Below, in pieces: positions 13,061 through 25,192 of a DNA stretch of 64,000 nucleotides. The DNA is from Gigaspora margarita. Its lineage: Eukaryota > Glomeromycota > Glomeromycetes > Diversisporales > Gigasporaceae. The stretch's first letter is position 1; each line of letters begins with the position of its first letter. The position numbers and the translations under genes are program-made. Below the pieces are notes generated by a model. It was given only the letters and a program-made list of their open reading frames with translations. It ran no database searches and had not been told where the DNA came from. Where the stretch lies: NCBI GenBank assembly GCA_009809945.1, contig WTPW01000618.1, positions 73,191 to 137,190 of the forward strand, read 5' to 3'.

Positions 13061-13560
13061 TGCCAACTTCACAATAATTTTCACCAATCAAAATTTTTAA
13101 ATGCAGTATAACTAAAAATAAAATGCAATATAAAATTTGTTATTATGTTTTTTTTTGAAAATATACCTTATAGCTCAAAATTTTATATTTTTTTAAAAAA
13201 AATAATTTCTTGTATAATTTTACTATAAACTATGCCTTACTATAATCTCTAACTTAGCAATAGTATTATATTTATTAAATTTTTAATTTTGGTTTATTTT
13301 TTTTGTTTATTTATTTTAATAATCTGCATATTATATAATATATAAAGTTAGCTCCACAGGTGTGATTTAATATAATGAAATAAAATAAAATAAAAAATTT
13401 TTAAAATAAAACAAAATAAAAATAAAAAATTAAAAATATCATAAAGTATAAAAATATTAAAAAATAAAATATTAAAAAATAAAAAAATTAAAAAATAAAA
13501 ATATTAAAAAATAAAAAGGATAAGTTTAAACAAAATTAAATAAGTAACAATTAAATAATA
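13061..13560. other. AT-rich non-coding ending in an (AAAAT)n tract
   Basis: No gene is visible. 13375-13540 is another A-rich simple-sequence tract. Confidence 0.6.
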
Positions 13561-14032
13561 GACCCAACTCTTTCTAATGATCCTCTGGACCAAAACTTCT
13601 CCAAACTACCGACCTATGAAAACTTTGTAGTTAATATAATTATACATAACAAAAACTTTATCAAAAGCGGCTTGGATAAAGAGTTTCAGATTGCATGTGA
13701 GGTGGACTGAAATAGAGATGAAAGAGAACTCTCCTTGTGGGTTTGGCTCTCCGGGCAGAAGACTTTGTTACTATAGAAGATGTAGTAGGCAACAACCCTG
13801 AAGTTTTTTGTCAAAGGTTGTGAAAGTCCCAGTAGAAACATACTTTTGGTTGAATATATTATTCTACAAAGCATAAAACTTACGCTCTTTGCAAGTTTTG
13901 GCACTCCCGATATTCTTTTTGGTTTTTTCAAAATTTTTGCCAAAAAGTGGGAAAATCAGCTTACCCCCTCCAAAAGATTGACAATGTTTTACTCCATCCA
14001 AATTAGGAATGTGCCTACCTAATTTGAATCAA
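13561..14032 (+). pseudogene. Degraded coding remnant, unrecognised family
   Basis: The plus strand is open from 13561 and encodes LPTYENFVVNIIIHNKNF, then LDKEFQIACEVD, then a TGA (probably a former TGG Trp). It continues in frame as NRDERELSLWVWLSG and shifts frame near 13755 into EDFVTIEDVVGNNPEVF. Two TGA and one TAG stops follow, with FWHSRYSFWFFQNFCQ after them. Amino-acid composition is protein-like, unlike the surrounding A-rich DNA. I do not recognise the family. The stops look like C-to-T or G-to-A decay. Confidence 0.4.
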
Positions 14033-14457
14033 GTCACGAGTGGTTTTCAGTTCCTACAAAATAAACAATGAATGACACGTGCGAAGTACTTTGGAGAAAA
14101 TATCGAATAAAAATTTCTTTCTAGAATGTTCTTTTAGGCGTAGTTTTCTTTTATGTACATATAATACTTTGGCAGAGTGTTTCTCTGTGCAGTATTATAT
14201 AATTTTTAACTTTTGAGGATAGAATTAAGTTTTTTTTTAGTTTTTTCATTTCATTCCTTTCTTTTTTTTGTCTTCTTTTCTTTCGAAAATATATGTTAGT
14301 TCTGTTATTAGTATAGGTTTTTTCTTCATTCCTTTCACCTTTTATCATTTAGTTTTGTTATTACTTGGTATTTCATGTAGGGTTTGAAGTTTTTCCACAT
14401 TTTTTCACTTTTCCTTTAAATTTTCTTGTTACACTTTTTTTTTTCTTGTATAGTTAA
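14033..14457. other. Non-coding, T-rich
   Basis: Pyrimidine-rich on the plus strand with no recognisable gene. It is the left flank of the MITE at 14466. Confidence 0.5.
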
Positions 14458-14465
14458 GTATGGAT

Positions 14466-14699
14466 CAGTGTCTGAAATTGGGTTGCGGAGTCTGCGGGCT
14501 GCAACAAATTTTAAATTTCTGCAACCAAAATCTGAAGTGCATATGCAAATTCCGCACATAAATTTGCAAATTTTACTTATAAATTTTGATTAAATGCTTA
14601 TACGCGCAACTAAATTTTTATAAATTCTTATAATCCGCAACTATTTTTTTTATTTAGTTGCAGCCCGCAACTAATTTAAAAATTGAATTTCAGACACTA
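14466..14699. mobile_element. hAT-type MITE, 234 bp, perfect 8-bp TSD
   Basis: Left end CAGTGTCTGAAATT and right end AATTTCAGACACTA are inverted. GTATGGAT occurs directly outside both ends (14458-14465 and 14700-14707). The interior carries inverted GCGGGCTGCAAC / GTTGCAGCCCGC. A related fragment lies at 49412-49487. Confidence 0.88.
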
Positions 14700-14707
14700 G
14701 TATGGAT

Positions 14708-15305
14708 ATTAATATCTGACCCCACTATAGATGCTAGGTGGAAGGAATTTGAAGAGAAATCCTATATTCTTGGCGGAACTGCCATTGGAACATCTGATCT
14801 CTCCAGAGTATTGGTGCGATAAAACATATCTGGGCACTCATAGAAGCAGCCGGGTAATGTTAGCCTTATATATTAGAATGTTAATTCAGGTAGTTATAAT
14901 AGTAATTAGTTTTCTAGTTAGCTATAAATTACTTCTTTGTATTCTAGCTAAGTGCTAGCGAGTCCATCAAAGAATAAAAAAAAAAAAAATTAAATAAGTA
15001 AACAAAAAATAATTAAAAGCCAAAAAAATAAAATAAAATAAATTAGAAAAAAATAAAAATCTGAAATAAAAAAACAAAAATTAATTATAAATATCAATAA
15101 TATAAGAAAAATAAAAAAATTTAAAATAAAAATAAATAAAAAGAGAAAAAATTGAAAAATAAAAAATATCAAAAAATATAAAAAATTTAAAAATATTTAA
15201 AATATAAAATATTAAAAAATAAAAAGAATAAGGTAAAAAAATTAAATAAATAAATAAATAAATAATAAAAATAAAAAGAATTAAATAAAATAAATTAATA
15301 AAAAG
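14708..15305. other. Short unrecognised open stretch, then A-rich simple sequence
   Basis: 14731-14958 is open on the plus strand for 75 codons but has no motif I recognise. 14975-15305 is an (AAAT)n-type tract like 12436-13060. Confidence 0.45.
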
Positions 15306-15772
15306 AGAATTTTATTATTTTACACTGGTGCATTATACTATATTACCATAAAATAACATGAGCCTAAGCTATATTTCAATTACTTGCATGCTATTTTGAG
15401 TACACACATGTGCACTATTTTGAAGCAACTCTAATTTTTTACATTTTATACATTCATTTATATGGTATATTATTACACTCTTGGTGCCAGATTTTAACAA
15501 TATACACTTAGAGAACAATGCAAAAAATGCATTTATAGTGGCAATATATATAGTTGTGCCAGTATTTGAGTATCATTTAGAGTAAATGTGCACTTATATA
15601 TAAGGTACATGCTATTTCGGGATGCACAAAGGCATTACTTTGAATCCTAATACAGTTCATTTTAGTTATACAGTCTGGCAGTAAATTGATGTGACTATAG
15701 TAAGAGAGTTATAGTAATAGTCACATTGTGTGATTATAGCAATGTTAATTTTATAACAAATGTAAATAATTG
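15306..15772. other. AT-rich non-coding
   Basis: No gene or repeat structure recognised. It is the left flank of the large foldback element. Confidence 0.4.
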
Positions 15773-15780
15773 GTACATAT

Positions 15781-18700
15781 TAGTGTTCCTAAAAACTTAA
15801 CTGAACTGAACATTGGGTTGAGTTCGAGTTCAGTCCGGATTCGAACCAAACCTGAACCAGACTTAATTTTAAAAATGCAGTTCAGTCCGAGTTCAGTATT
15901 GAACTTTTAAACCAAGTCTGGGTTCAGTTCGGGTTCAGTTCGAAAGTTCGTGAACATGTTCAGGTTCAGTAAAACCCTAACCCAACCTGGGTTGAACTCG
16001 AGTAGATAATCTTTGTTACATAGTAAAGTCTAAATTTTACTATGAAAATCGATAATAATCGCTTAAGTAAACTTGTTTGGGCGATTAAATTGCATATTCA
16101 CTGAATTTTTCATCCAAATCAGAGAAAATTTTATTATTTGACTTTTAATTATTACGTTCAATGAAAAAATTAGAATCTTTTTAAAAAACATGTTCAACGA
16201 ACGTAAAAATTAAAAGTCAAATAATAAAAAGTTCTCCAATTTGGATAAAAATTTTAAATATATGCATTTTGTTCTTCCAAACAATTTTACTTAAGCAGAT
16301 TTTATCGATTTACATAGTAAAATTTAGACTTTACTATGTAGCGACTACTTGCAATCATTGAATATAATCTGACCTGGGTCTGAGCTTTAACGATAAATTT
16401 TAGTTAAATTTCTTTTTAATTTCAATTTTCTTTATTTTATAAATTTTTATTAGCTAATCAACATGTGATATTTTTCACATGACAAAAGTGATGATCGGGT
16501 GACTCCTAATTTGGGACAGTTTCTCTTGGAATTTAATATAGATCGTTAAGAATCTTAACGATCTATTTTAGATCATTAAGAATCTTAATGATTTAAAAAT
16601 AGATCGTTAAGAATCTTAATGATCTATTTTAGATCATTAAGATTCTTAACGATCTATTTTTAAATNNNNNNNNNNNNNNNNNNNNNNNNNNNNNNNNNNN
16701 NNNNNNNNNNNNNNNNNNNNNNNNNNNNNNNNNNNNNNNNNNNNNNNNNNNNNNNNNNNNNNNNNNNNNNNNNNNNNNNNNNNNNNNNNNNNNNNNNNNN
16801 NNNNNNNNNNNNNNNNNNNNNNNNNNNNNNNNNNNNNNNNNNTTAATGATTTAAAAATAGATCGTTAAGAATCTTAACGATCTATTTAGATCAATGAGAT
16901 TCTTAATGATCTATTTTTAATAGAGATGTTATCCTGTTCATCCAAACTCAGTTCAGCCCTGTTTGAAACCAAACTAGTTAAACTCGAGTTTTGTATCACA
17001 TGATTTTGATTATTAAGGTAGACATGGGTATTATGGCGCAGTTATGAATTTTAGCTAATAATACATAATATATTGACCAGAATCGAATGATTTTGGTTCC
17101 ATTCGATTCGTCTCATCAAGACGAATCTAATGGTACCAAAATCGTTCAATTCTAATCACTAGATCATAAGATATCATTAATTACAATATACAAATTAAAA
17201 AAGATAAATTATAACACAAATACCAATTATGGCGCACATCATATTTTTCATTATCTATTAAGTTCTATTGATCAAAATTGAATGATTTTGTTACCATTCG
17301 ATTCGTCTCATTGAGACGAATCGAATGGTACCAAAATGATATGATTTTGACTGATACTTCTCGATATATTATAATTTAACCAAAATAAGCTGCGCAAAGC
17401 AAAATTAAAATTAACATAAAATCATAAATAACTTTTGACAGACCAGTTTGTTTTTTATAATTTTTTTACCAAAAATGACCACCTTGAAGAAGCGATTCCA
17501 ACAAGCTCAAAATTGCTAAAATCCAATTACAGTATCACAGGATTGTTAAGTTTTTTGTATTGTTTTTGATGAAAATTAGATTAGTTTAACTTAACTATTT
17601 TCATCAAAATAATAATAAAACTTTAACGATCCCGTGATCCTGTGATCAGATTTTAGCGATTTTGGGCTTGTTGGAATCGTTTCTTCAAAGTGGTCATTTT
17701 GGTAGTAAAATTATAAAAAACGGACTGGTCTATCAGAAACTATTCATAATTTTGTGCTAATTTTAAATTTTAATTTGCACAGCTTATTTTGGTTAAATTA
17801 TGATACCTCGAGAAGTATCAGTCAAAATCATATGATTTTAGTACCATTCGATTCATCTCAATGAGACGAATCGAATGGTGCCAAAATTTCATAATTCTGA
17901 TTGATGGTTCACAAGATGTTGCTATACACTGCAACATTTCTATTACCATAATACCTATACAAAAACAAAAAAAAATTTAAAAAAATTAAAAAAGTGTTCC
18001 GACCCATATTTACTACAAGTAAATCGTCTAGAACAATTAAGACAATAATGTTCTCCAGATCTAGGCGGTTCTAAAGGTGGTGAGATCATAAAAAACGGTC
18101 CAGTAGATATCTTTCTACGGTCTCTCAAAGTTTTATAACGATTGTTTATATAAAATTACATGATTTAGAAAATCGTTTAAAATCATTATAAAACTTTGAG
18201 AGGCCGTAGAAAGAGATCTACTTGGCCATTTTTCATGAACTCACCACCTTTAGAACTGCCATGGCCTAGAGAACAATATTTAATTAATTGGCCTAGTCGA
18301 TTTACTTGTAGCAAATATGGGTTCAGAGAACTTTTTATTTATTTTTAAAAAGATAAAAATAAATAAAAAAATGCTCCAAACCCATATTTGCTGCAAGTTA
18401 ATCGACTAGGTCAATTAATTAAATATTGTTCTCTAGGCCAAGGTGGTTCTAAAGGTGGTGATATCACGAAAAACAGCCCAGTAAATCACTTTCTATAGCC
18501 TTTCAAGCTTTACAATGATTGTTTATATAAATCACATGATTTAAACAATTGTTATAAAACTTTGAGAGGCTGTAGAAAGAGATCTACTAGGTTGTTTTTT
18601 ATGATCTCACCACCTTTAGAACCGCCTATATCTGGAGAACAATATTGTTTTAATTGGCCTTGTCTGTTTACATAGTACCAAATACAAGTAGATCATAAGA

Positions 18701-18969
18701 TATTATCATGTTCGAATTCAATCTCTATGGCCTTATCTATTCTACCCTAGTTTTTTGGTTTAATTATTACCCGAACCTGAACCTGTTCATGAACTTTGAA
18801 CTGAACTCGGACTGAACAAATATTTCAAGTTCGAGTTTGGTTTGGGTTCATTAATTCTAGGTTTGGTTTGGGTTCGGGTTCAAAGATCTGCAAAATTTTA
18901 AGTTTGGGTTCGGGTTCGACTGAACCTGAACTGAACCTGAACCGAACCGAACCCAATTTTGGAACACTA
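15781..18969. mobile_element. Large hAT-type foldback element, 3.2 kb, built of nested palindromes
   Basis: It begins TAGTGTTCCTAAAAAC and ends TTTTGGAACACTA. GTACATAT flanks both sides perfectly (15773-15780 and 18970-18977). The outer ~200 bp on each side are inverted runs of GGTTCAGTTCGGGTTC-like repeats. The interior is a series of separate palindromes: about 16014-16344; 16536-16920 (GATCGTTAAGAATCTTAACG repeats, containing a 177-base run of N at 16666-16842); 17030-17930; and 17995-18675. No reading frame of note. Non-autonomous, mobilised by an unknown hAT transposase. The sequence gap probably reflects assembly difficulty in the palindromes. Confidence 0.85.
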
Positions 18970-18977
18970 GTACATAT

Positions 18978-20147
18978 TATCAGGAAATTGTAACTATTTC
19001 AGATGTGACTATAGCAGGAGGAGACTGTATACTATTTTAGGGGATGCAATTTTTGAAATAATGCACATAGTCATTATTTTGCAGTAATACAGTAATTATA
19101 TATGGCACTAAAATTGATTTTTGAAAAATGTCTATTTCAGGCTCCCAAAATAAATTAAAATTTTTTATAAAAAAGAGCAAATAAAATTTATATATATTTA
19201 TATTTTTTATAATTTCATATATTTAAAAAAAGTATCAAAAAATTTTGGGTTTAAGTAAAATAGATCAAAAACAATTTTGGAAAAAAATTTTTAATTTTGG
19301 GTTCCAAAACCCAAAATAATTTCATCACTAAGTATAATTATAATGCACTTTATAAGATCTGGTATAATATAAAATTAAAACAACTAAAACAACTTGTTCT
19401 TTTTGTTAGTCAGAGCTAAAGTGAGATAAAAGTAATGCATAGGCAAAATAAAAAGATTTATAATAAAATTTTGCAAAAAATTTTTTTGTTAGAGTAGTTT
19501 TATTAGCAAAAATATAAGCTTCAAGAATAATATAAATTACAAGTGATTTTTTAAATATTACTATTTTTTAATTTTATATTATATCTGATCCTTTAATCTG
19601 CTATGGTTCACATTACCTATACTCATCAAAAAATGTAGATCATTCCAAAATTTTTATCAGATTTAGTCATGTGTATGGATTATTATTGGTCAAAAATTCA
19701 TGCCACTGGGTTATTATTGGTCAAAAATTCATGCCACCTAAAAATATTCATATTTAATCCAAAATTTGAAAAATTAATTAATTTTAACCTTTAATACCTC
19801 ACAAAATAACAAATTAAAGAAAAAAAATAAACTGTAAATCTGAAAGAGCAGCATTGAGTTTACTATTTTTATGGTTTATATTTTTAATATCACTTAAATT
19901 AAAAGACAAGATGCTATTTGAATTTATATGAATTTTCTTTGATAACTATAAGTGATGTGAACTATAGAATAATTAGATAGGGGCATTTAATGTGCATGTC
20001 TAAACTATATAAATTTAAAAAAATAAAAAAATAAAAAAATAACAAAACATTAAAAAAAAATTTAAAAAAATTTAAAAAGATTATAAAATAAAAAAAAAAT
20101 TTAAAAAAATTTAAAAAGATTATAAAATAAATAAATAAGATTTATTA
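18978..20147. other. AT-rich non-coding with a 36-bp tandem duplication
   Basis: GGTTATTATTGGTCAAAAAT and the following bases are repeated head-to-tail at about 19677-19737. The rest is AT-rich with an A-rich tract from about 20005. No gene. Confidence 0.5.
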
Positions 20148-20161
20148 ATAAAAAGAATAAT

Positions 20162-20732
20162 GTCCTTTGGGTCAATAGCATAGCAGTTAATGCTCTAAGA
20201 ACATAAAGTGAAAGGTTACCAGTTCAATTCTTACTAATGGCAAAATAAGATAAGCTGTCTAGAGAACTGAAACATCATAGAAAAACAGGGACCTGGGATA
20301 TCCACGGATGGACCTATTCAAGAAGCTCTTATCTGTCATGGCTATGAGACTGGCTATATTAGAATCCTGATTTGAAATAACTGAAGTTACAAGATGTAGT
20401 ATAAAGATCTTGTTATACAAACTTGTGGCACTAATAATAGGGGTTATAAACCTTTGTTGTCTTCTGCTCTCTAGTGCTAGTGCAGTACACTGTCACTAGG
20501 GACACATAGAGGCACCCAGAAAATATCAATACCTGTGACTCTTTGGAGTTTGCCCTATAATAGACATTTGGTGATATGAACAGTATATGAACAGTCATGG
20601 TGGGAGTAGGAGTTTGATGGCAAACTTGATAGTGCGACTTGATACACCAACTATTCAGGGTTGAAGGAAATTGGCAAGGTGTTATAATAGAATAAAAAAA
20701 ATAAAAAATAAAAAAATAAAATAAAATAAAAA
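20162..20732 (+). mobile_element. Second tRNA-derived SINE family, 571 bp
   Basis: The head has an A-box-like ATAGCATAGCAGTTAATGC and a B-box-like CCAGTTCAATTCT at tRNA-like spacing. A unique body of about 450 bp follows, with an A-rich tail. The 14-bp word ATAAAAAGAATAAT sits at both ends (20148-20161 and 20733-20746), a target-primed insertion signature. The body does not match the ~1-kb SINE family elsewhere in the window. Confidence 0.7.
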
Positions 20733-20746
20733 ATAAAAAGAATAAT

Positions 20747-20930
20747 AAAAACATAACTAAAATAAATAAATAAATCAATATAAAATTAAAAAATAAAAAA
20801 ATTAAATAAATAAATAAATAAATATAAAATTAAAAAATATAAAAAATAAAAAATTAAATAAATAAATAAATAAATATAAAATTAAAAAATAAAAAAATTA
20901 AAAGATTTAAAATTAAATAAAACAAATCAA
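20747..20930. repeat. A-rich simple sequence
   Basis: AAATAAAT-type tract continuous with the SINE tail. (AAAT)n arrays recur several times. Confidence 0.8.
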
Positions 20931-21180
20931 TTAATTTGAGTTTATTTAAACCCAATTTAAATTTATTTGAGATTTTTTGAACCCAATTTGAATTAAGCCA
21001 GATTAAATCTAAACTTGGTTCAAAAATTAAACTAGATTAATTTGAATCTAATTGAATCATTTGAACTCAATTTGGGCTTATTTAATTCAAATTAAGTTTA
21101 TTTGAATCCAAATTAAATTTATTTAAATCCAAGCCAAGTTATTTAAGCCTTTATTAAATTTTAAACTCAGACCAATATTA
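20931..21180. repeat. Degenerate repeats of TTTATTTGAATCCAAATT
   Basis: TTTATTTGAATCCAAATTAA-like units of 20-30 bp recur with the pair TTTGAA / TTCAAA in alternating orientation. Old satellite-like DNA with no coding signal. Confidence 0.55.
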
Positions 21181-21573
21181 TAATATAATTTAAAATTTCT
21201 GAGTACTTAGTTCTAAAAATTTTAAAAAAATTAAAACTTTATTCTAAATGAATATCTAGACCTTAAGAACTAAATAATCTAAAAACTAAAATAAAAAAAT
21301 TAAAAACCTTATATTTAGAGTCATTGAGATTTGATAAATCTAAAAACTAAGATAAAAAACAATTATGAACTTTATTCTCTAAGCAATATTAAAATTATAG
21401 CTAGGCACTATATAATAGAATATAACTACCAGTAGATTAATATCAGATATAAAGCAAAAATTTTTTATAGAACAATTTTCTTGTACTAATCCTAAAATAT
21501 TTCAAGAATTAATAGTAGCAAACTAAAATGGGTCCAAATTACAAATTGCAGTTTGTACAATATAGTGTTTTAT
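21181..21573. other. AT-rich non-coding
   Basis: Nothing recognisable on either strand. Confidence 0.4.
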
Positions 21574-21584
21574 TAGTTTTATTA

Positions 21585-21719
21585 CTGTAAACTGCCATAT
21601 AAACAGCCCAGGTCTGGTACATTCCACCAAAAAAATTAAGTAGTAAAAAAATAAAAATAATTAGTAAAAATGAGGGGGGAGGTCTGATATGTGGGGGCTG
21701 TTTATATGGCAGTTTATAG
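21585..21719. mobile_element. MULE-like MITE, 135 bp, 11-bp TSD
   Basis: Ends CTGTAAACTGCCATATAAAC and GTTTATATGGCAGTTTATAG are inverted. The 11-bp word TAGTTTTATTA flanks both sides (21574-21584 and 21720-21730). Mutator-like elements make 9-11 bp duplications. Caution: the target is itself a TTTTATTAG microsatellite-like sequence, so the exact TSD length is uncertain. Confidence 0.6.
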
Positions 21720-21960
21720 TAGTTTTATTAGATGGATTAGTTGAATTAGTCTAATTGTAACAACCTGTCACACATCTTATTTGTAACAACTATATTTATA
21801 ACTCAAAATTTTACTAGGGTAACCCTGTAGTACTTTTAACAAAATATAATCTTTTTGTAATTTTGTATTAATCTTAACTTTAATTTTAATTTTATTCCTA
21901 ACTCTATTTCTAATTTTAATCTAATTCTAATGATCTTATAGGTATTATATACTAGATTGT

Positions 21961-22140
21961 TACAAATAGATTATTTCTTATTAATTTTATTAGTCTTATT
22001 AGTTTTATTAGTTTTATTAGTTTTATTAGCTTTATTAGTTTTTTAGATTTATTAGTTTAGTTTTATTAGTTTTATTAGTTTTATTTGTTTTATTAGTTTT
22101 ATTAGTTCTATTAGTTGATTAGTTTTATTAGTCTTTTTAA
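21961..22140. repeat. (TTTTATTAG)n minisatellite
   Basis: A 9-bp unit, TTTTATTAG, is repeated about 17 times with minor changes. Scattered single units continue left to about 21570. Confidence 0.85.
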
Positions 22141-22325
22141 AAGTTAAATAAACCAAAGTGTGGTGAAATAGTACTCCAAACTTATGTAACTAGAAGGTTC
22201 CAAGTTCAAATCCTACTAGAGATATTAACTATATATTGTCTATTATAGTGACTGCCTAACTATTAATGCAAAGTTGGATTATAGAATCTGTAGCTCAGAT
22301 CATGCTAAGTTACTTGAAGCTATTA

Positions 22326-22501
22326 AGGCCCTAAAATATATATAGATAGGCCAGATATTAGTTTACTTATTTTGGATTTTTTATATAGATCTTTTTTATT
22401 TATAGTAATTTTTTGCTTATTTTTGAGGTTTTTCTGCAGATCCTTTTATTTTTAGTAATTTTATAATAAATCTGATCTATCTATATATATTTTAGAGTTC
22501 T
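22326..22501. mobile_element. hAT-type MITE, 176 bp, same family as 42284-42752
   Basis: Left AGGCCCTAAAATATATATAG and right CTATATATATTTTAGAGTTCT are inverted. The flanks AGCTATTA and AACTATTG match at 6 of 8, both differences being transitions. Internal text such as TTTTTAGTAATTTTATAAT is shared with 42284-42752. Confidence 0.6.
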
Positions 22502-23183
22502 AACTATTGTACTACAATAGTACAAAATTCTAGGGACATAGCAGGAGCAGAAACAGCTTAGCAAGTTCCAAACGGAGAACAGTCAGCTTTTGGAGATGCT
22601 ACAAAACAAAATCAGACTAAAAAAAAACTAGAAAATTAAATAGGCAAAAACTCCTATGCAAAAGGGGTTACTAACCTGGTTGCAAGAGTCATACTAGAGA
22701 AAAACATGCTTTACAAAAGCATGAATCAAAAAAAGAAGACTATAAAGTATCTAAAGCCTGGCTAATCAATTCTTCTAGGCCAACTAGATTGGTAGTCTAG
22801 AATACTAGTAATATTATAAAGATAAAAGGATTGTGGCAGATTAAAATGAAATCCAGATTAAAATGAAATTATAGTATAAAATCTCAAAAACTAAATTTTT
22901 TTTGGGGTGCATTCTTTAGGTTTAGGGGTTAGAGTTAGGGTTTAGTTTTAAAAAAGTTATAATAAACAAGTATTAGTGGGTTTTAGAAGGTTAGCAGGTT
23001 AAGTAGAAAATATAGATTTTATTTTAAATTATGATCTGTGACAAGGATTGAGTATCTAAATAATGAACTTTATAAAGACAAATGTATAATTATAAAAGGT
23101 TCAAGATAATATCTAACTCAAGTATTGGTTAATGCTATAGCTATAATTACTAAAGCATAGGTAAATACCTGTATGGGGCAGGT

Positions 23184-23343
23184 TAGAGAATGGAAGCAGT
23201 TTTAAATATCCAGATTTATCATATCAAAATTTGGGTTTATTATGTAAAATTTGAGTTTATTACATTAATAAACTCAAATTTGGTGTAATAAACTTGAATT
23301 ATGATGTAATAAACCCAAAAATTTAAAATTGTTCTAACCTCTA
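23184..23343. mobile_element. hAT-type MITE, 160 bp, inside the SINE
   Basis: Starts TAGAGAATGGAAGCAGTTTT, ends AATTGTTCTAACCTCTA (inverted). The flanks GGGCAGGT and GAACAGGT are two mutated copies of the SINE word GGACAGGT, which is intact in the uninterrupted SINE at 11388-12418. That copy therefore serves as an empty-site control. The centre is a palindrome of GGGTTTATTAT / ATAATAAACCC type. Confidence 0.65.
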
Positions 23344-23699
23344 GAACAGGTTCTGCTCTACCAAGTTTTTGGCTAAAGATAACAAGCTAGATAATTTGAA
23401 TTGGGTTCTAAAACATGGAATAAAACTCTTAAATACTATGTTCTAGTAATATAGAATGGGTTGGTGGAAAAAACAGAGATCAAAGAGTTTAAATAGGCAA
23501 TACCAGTATTCAGATTTAAGGTATTATAGCTAGTGTAGAACCTTTGGGTAGCTATTTAAATAGGCAACTAAAAGTTGCAAATAAGACTAGTTGTACTTTC
23601 ATCAATGCAATAAATACCTATGTAAATTACTAATAGTTCTAATATTTTGAATAAGCTTCTAAGTTCCAAGATGAAACTTTGAAATTAAAAAAAATATAT

Positions 23700-25192
23700 A
23701 TATATATATATATAAACTTTAGCTCTTTAACCTTTTTGCAAGATAGACTCAAATTCTTTTTTCTTCTTGTTCAATATTTATAAATAGTTTTATCATTTAA
23801 ATATTGTATCTAAATAAATAAAAGAAAATTTCTTAATTTAAATCAGATGTATATACACAAATCCTAATTTATTGATTTATAAATTTGTTTAACATATGAA
23901 TTATAAACAAAAAATTAGTATAGCTTAAAGTTAGACTAAGGGTAGCTTTAGAGTTAGAGAAGGTTATAGTTTATACTAAAATTTTGCAAGGAATATTTTT
24001 TGTTAAAGTCTCAAAAGCTATTATATAATCAGGATTTTAAAATATTAATATATGTGTGTATATACACATAGTGTACAAATAGTAATCATCTAAATAAAAA
24101 TATATTTTTGACAAATAAATACTCTCTTGTCCTTTAATAAATCTATATTAAACTGCTCTAGTAAAGTAATATTCCACTTCTATACTGTTTTATAGAAGTT
24201 TTAAAAATCTCCAACTCATATTTATTTTGTATAGTTTGTTACCCACCTTTTACTTATTATTAATCTTATTGTTATTTTTGAAAATAGTATCAAGAATCAT
24301 ATTTTGCTAACTAATATATTCAAAGAACTATTAATACCCATTTTATTCTAAGTTTTTATTGAGACTAGAGCTATATTTGATAACAGATTTTTTTTGTATT
24401 TTTGGAAAAAACTAGATTTATTTGATATAATAATTCTTATCTAAATTCTATAGAAATTATTGCTTCTTTTTTTCAAACTTATACTTTATCATTCTTATTC
24501 TTATTTTATCTTTTGATTTTGAAAAAACATATTTGATCTTTATATTAAAAACTTTACCAAATCTACAAATTTAGCATTACTTCTACTTTATGCTCTATAT
24601 ATACTCTTGGATTAGACAATTTAGATAATTTAACTAGACTTTACTATTTTTCTTCTCTATTCTCTTGTAATAAAAATACTATTCAAATCCAATTTTCTTC
24701 TCAAATTCACTACTCTTCTTATTTCTTACTAATACACCTTAAGACCTTTCTCTTTTTTGCTCTAATACTTCATCTTTTAACTGATTTACTCAAGTTTTCT
24801 AATCTATTATCCCTTTGTAATACACTATTCAATCTTTAGTTACTTCTCAACCACTTTATAAACATATTTTATCTCCAAACTAATCTAAATTCTGATACTA
24901 CTTTTCTAGCTACTCCTTCTCTGTTACAAAATCAAACTTTTATTTCTCAACCCACCCCTACTAACTACCAAGTAATTGAAGTATGCCTAGTATTAACTGT
25001 TGTTTAATAATAGTATTAGAAAAAGGAATAAATCTACAAACAATTTTAGAAACAGAATTAGAACAAACTATAATCCAAAGAATTAGATTCAGAAAGAAAT
25101 ATGGCCAATAATACTTTAACTACTATTGCTCAAGCTATATTGACTCTAAGGCTAATATTCATATAACATATTATATAGATCAGCTACAACAT
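23700..25192. other. Non-coding; possible very old coding remnant at 24880-25130
   Basis: Pyrimidine-rich text at 24400-24960 and scraps of protein-like translation near 24940-25130 suggest an old gene or retroelement remnant. It is too broken to name. No intact gene. Confidence 0.3.

Larger units (their letters stand above)
22150..23690 (+). mobile_element. tRNA-derived SINE (~1-kb family), plus strand, interrupted
   Basis: The head is GTGTGGTGAAATAGTACTCC with the B-box-like CAAGTTCAAATCC. Body segments such as AGAACAGTCAGCTTTTGGAG and GTAGAACCTTTGGGTAGCTA match the minus-strand copy at 11388-12418. It ends in an A run near 23690. Two MITEs with 8-bp duplications lie inside it (22326-22501 and 23184-23343), so this copy is older than both. 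A third possible interruption is 22820-23040. I found no clear SINE target duplication. Confidence 0.65.
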
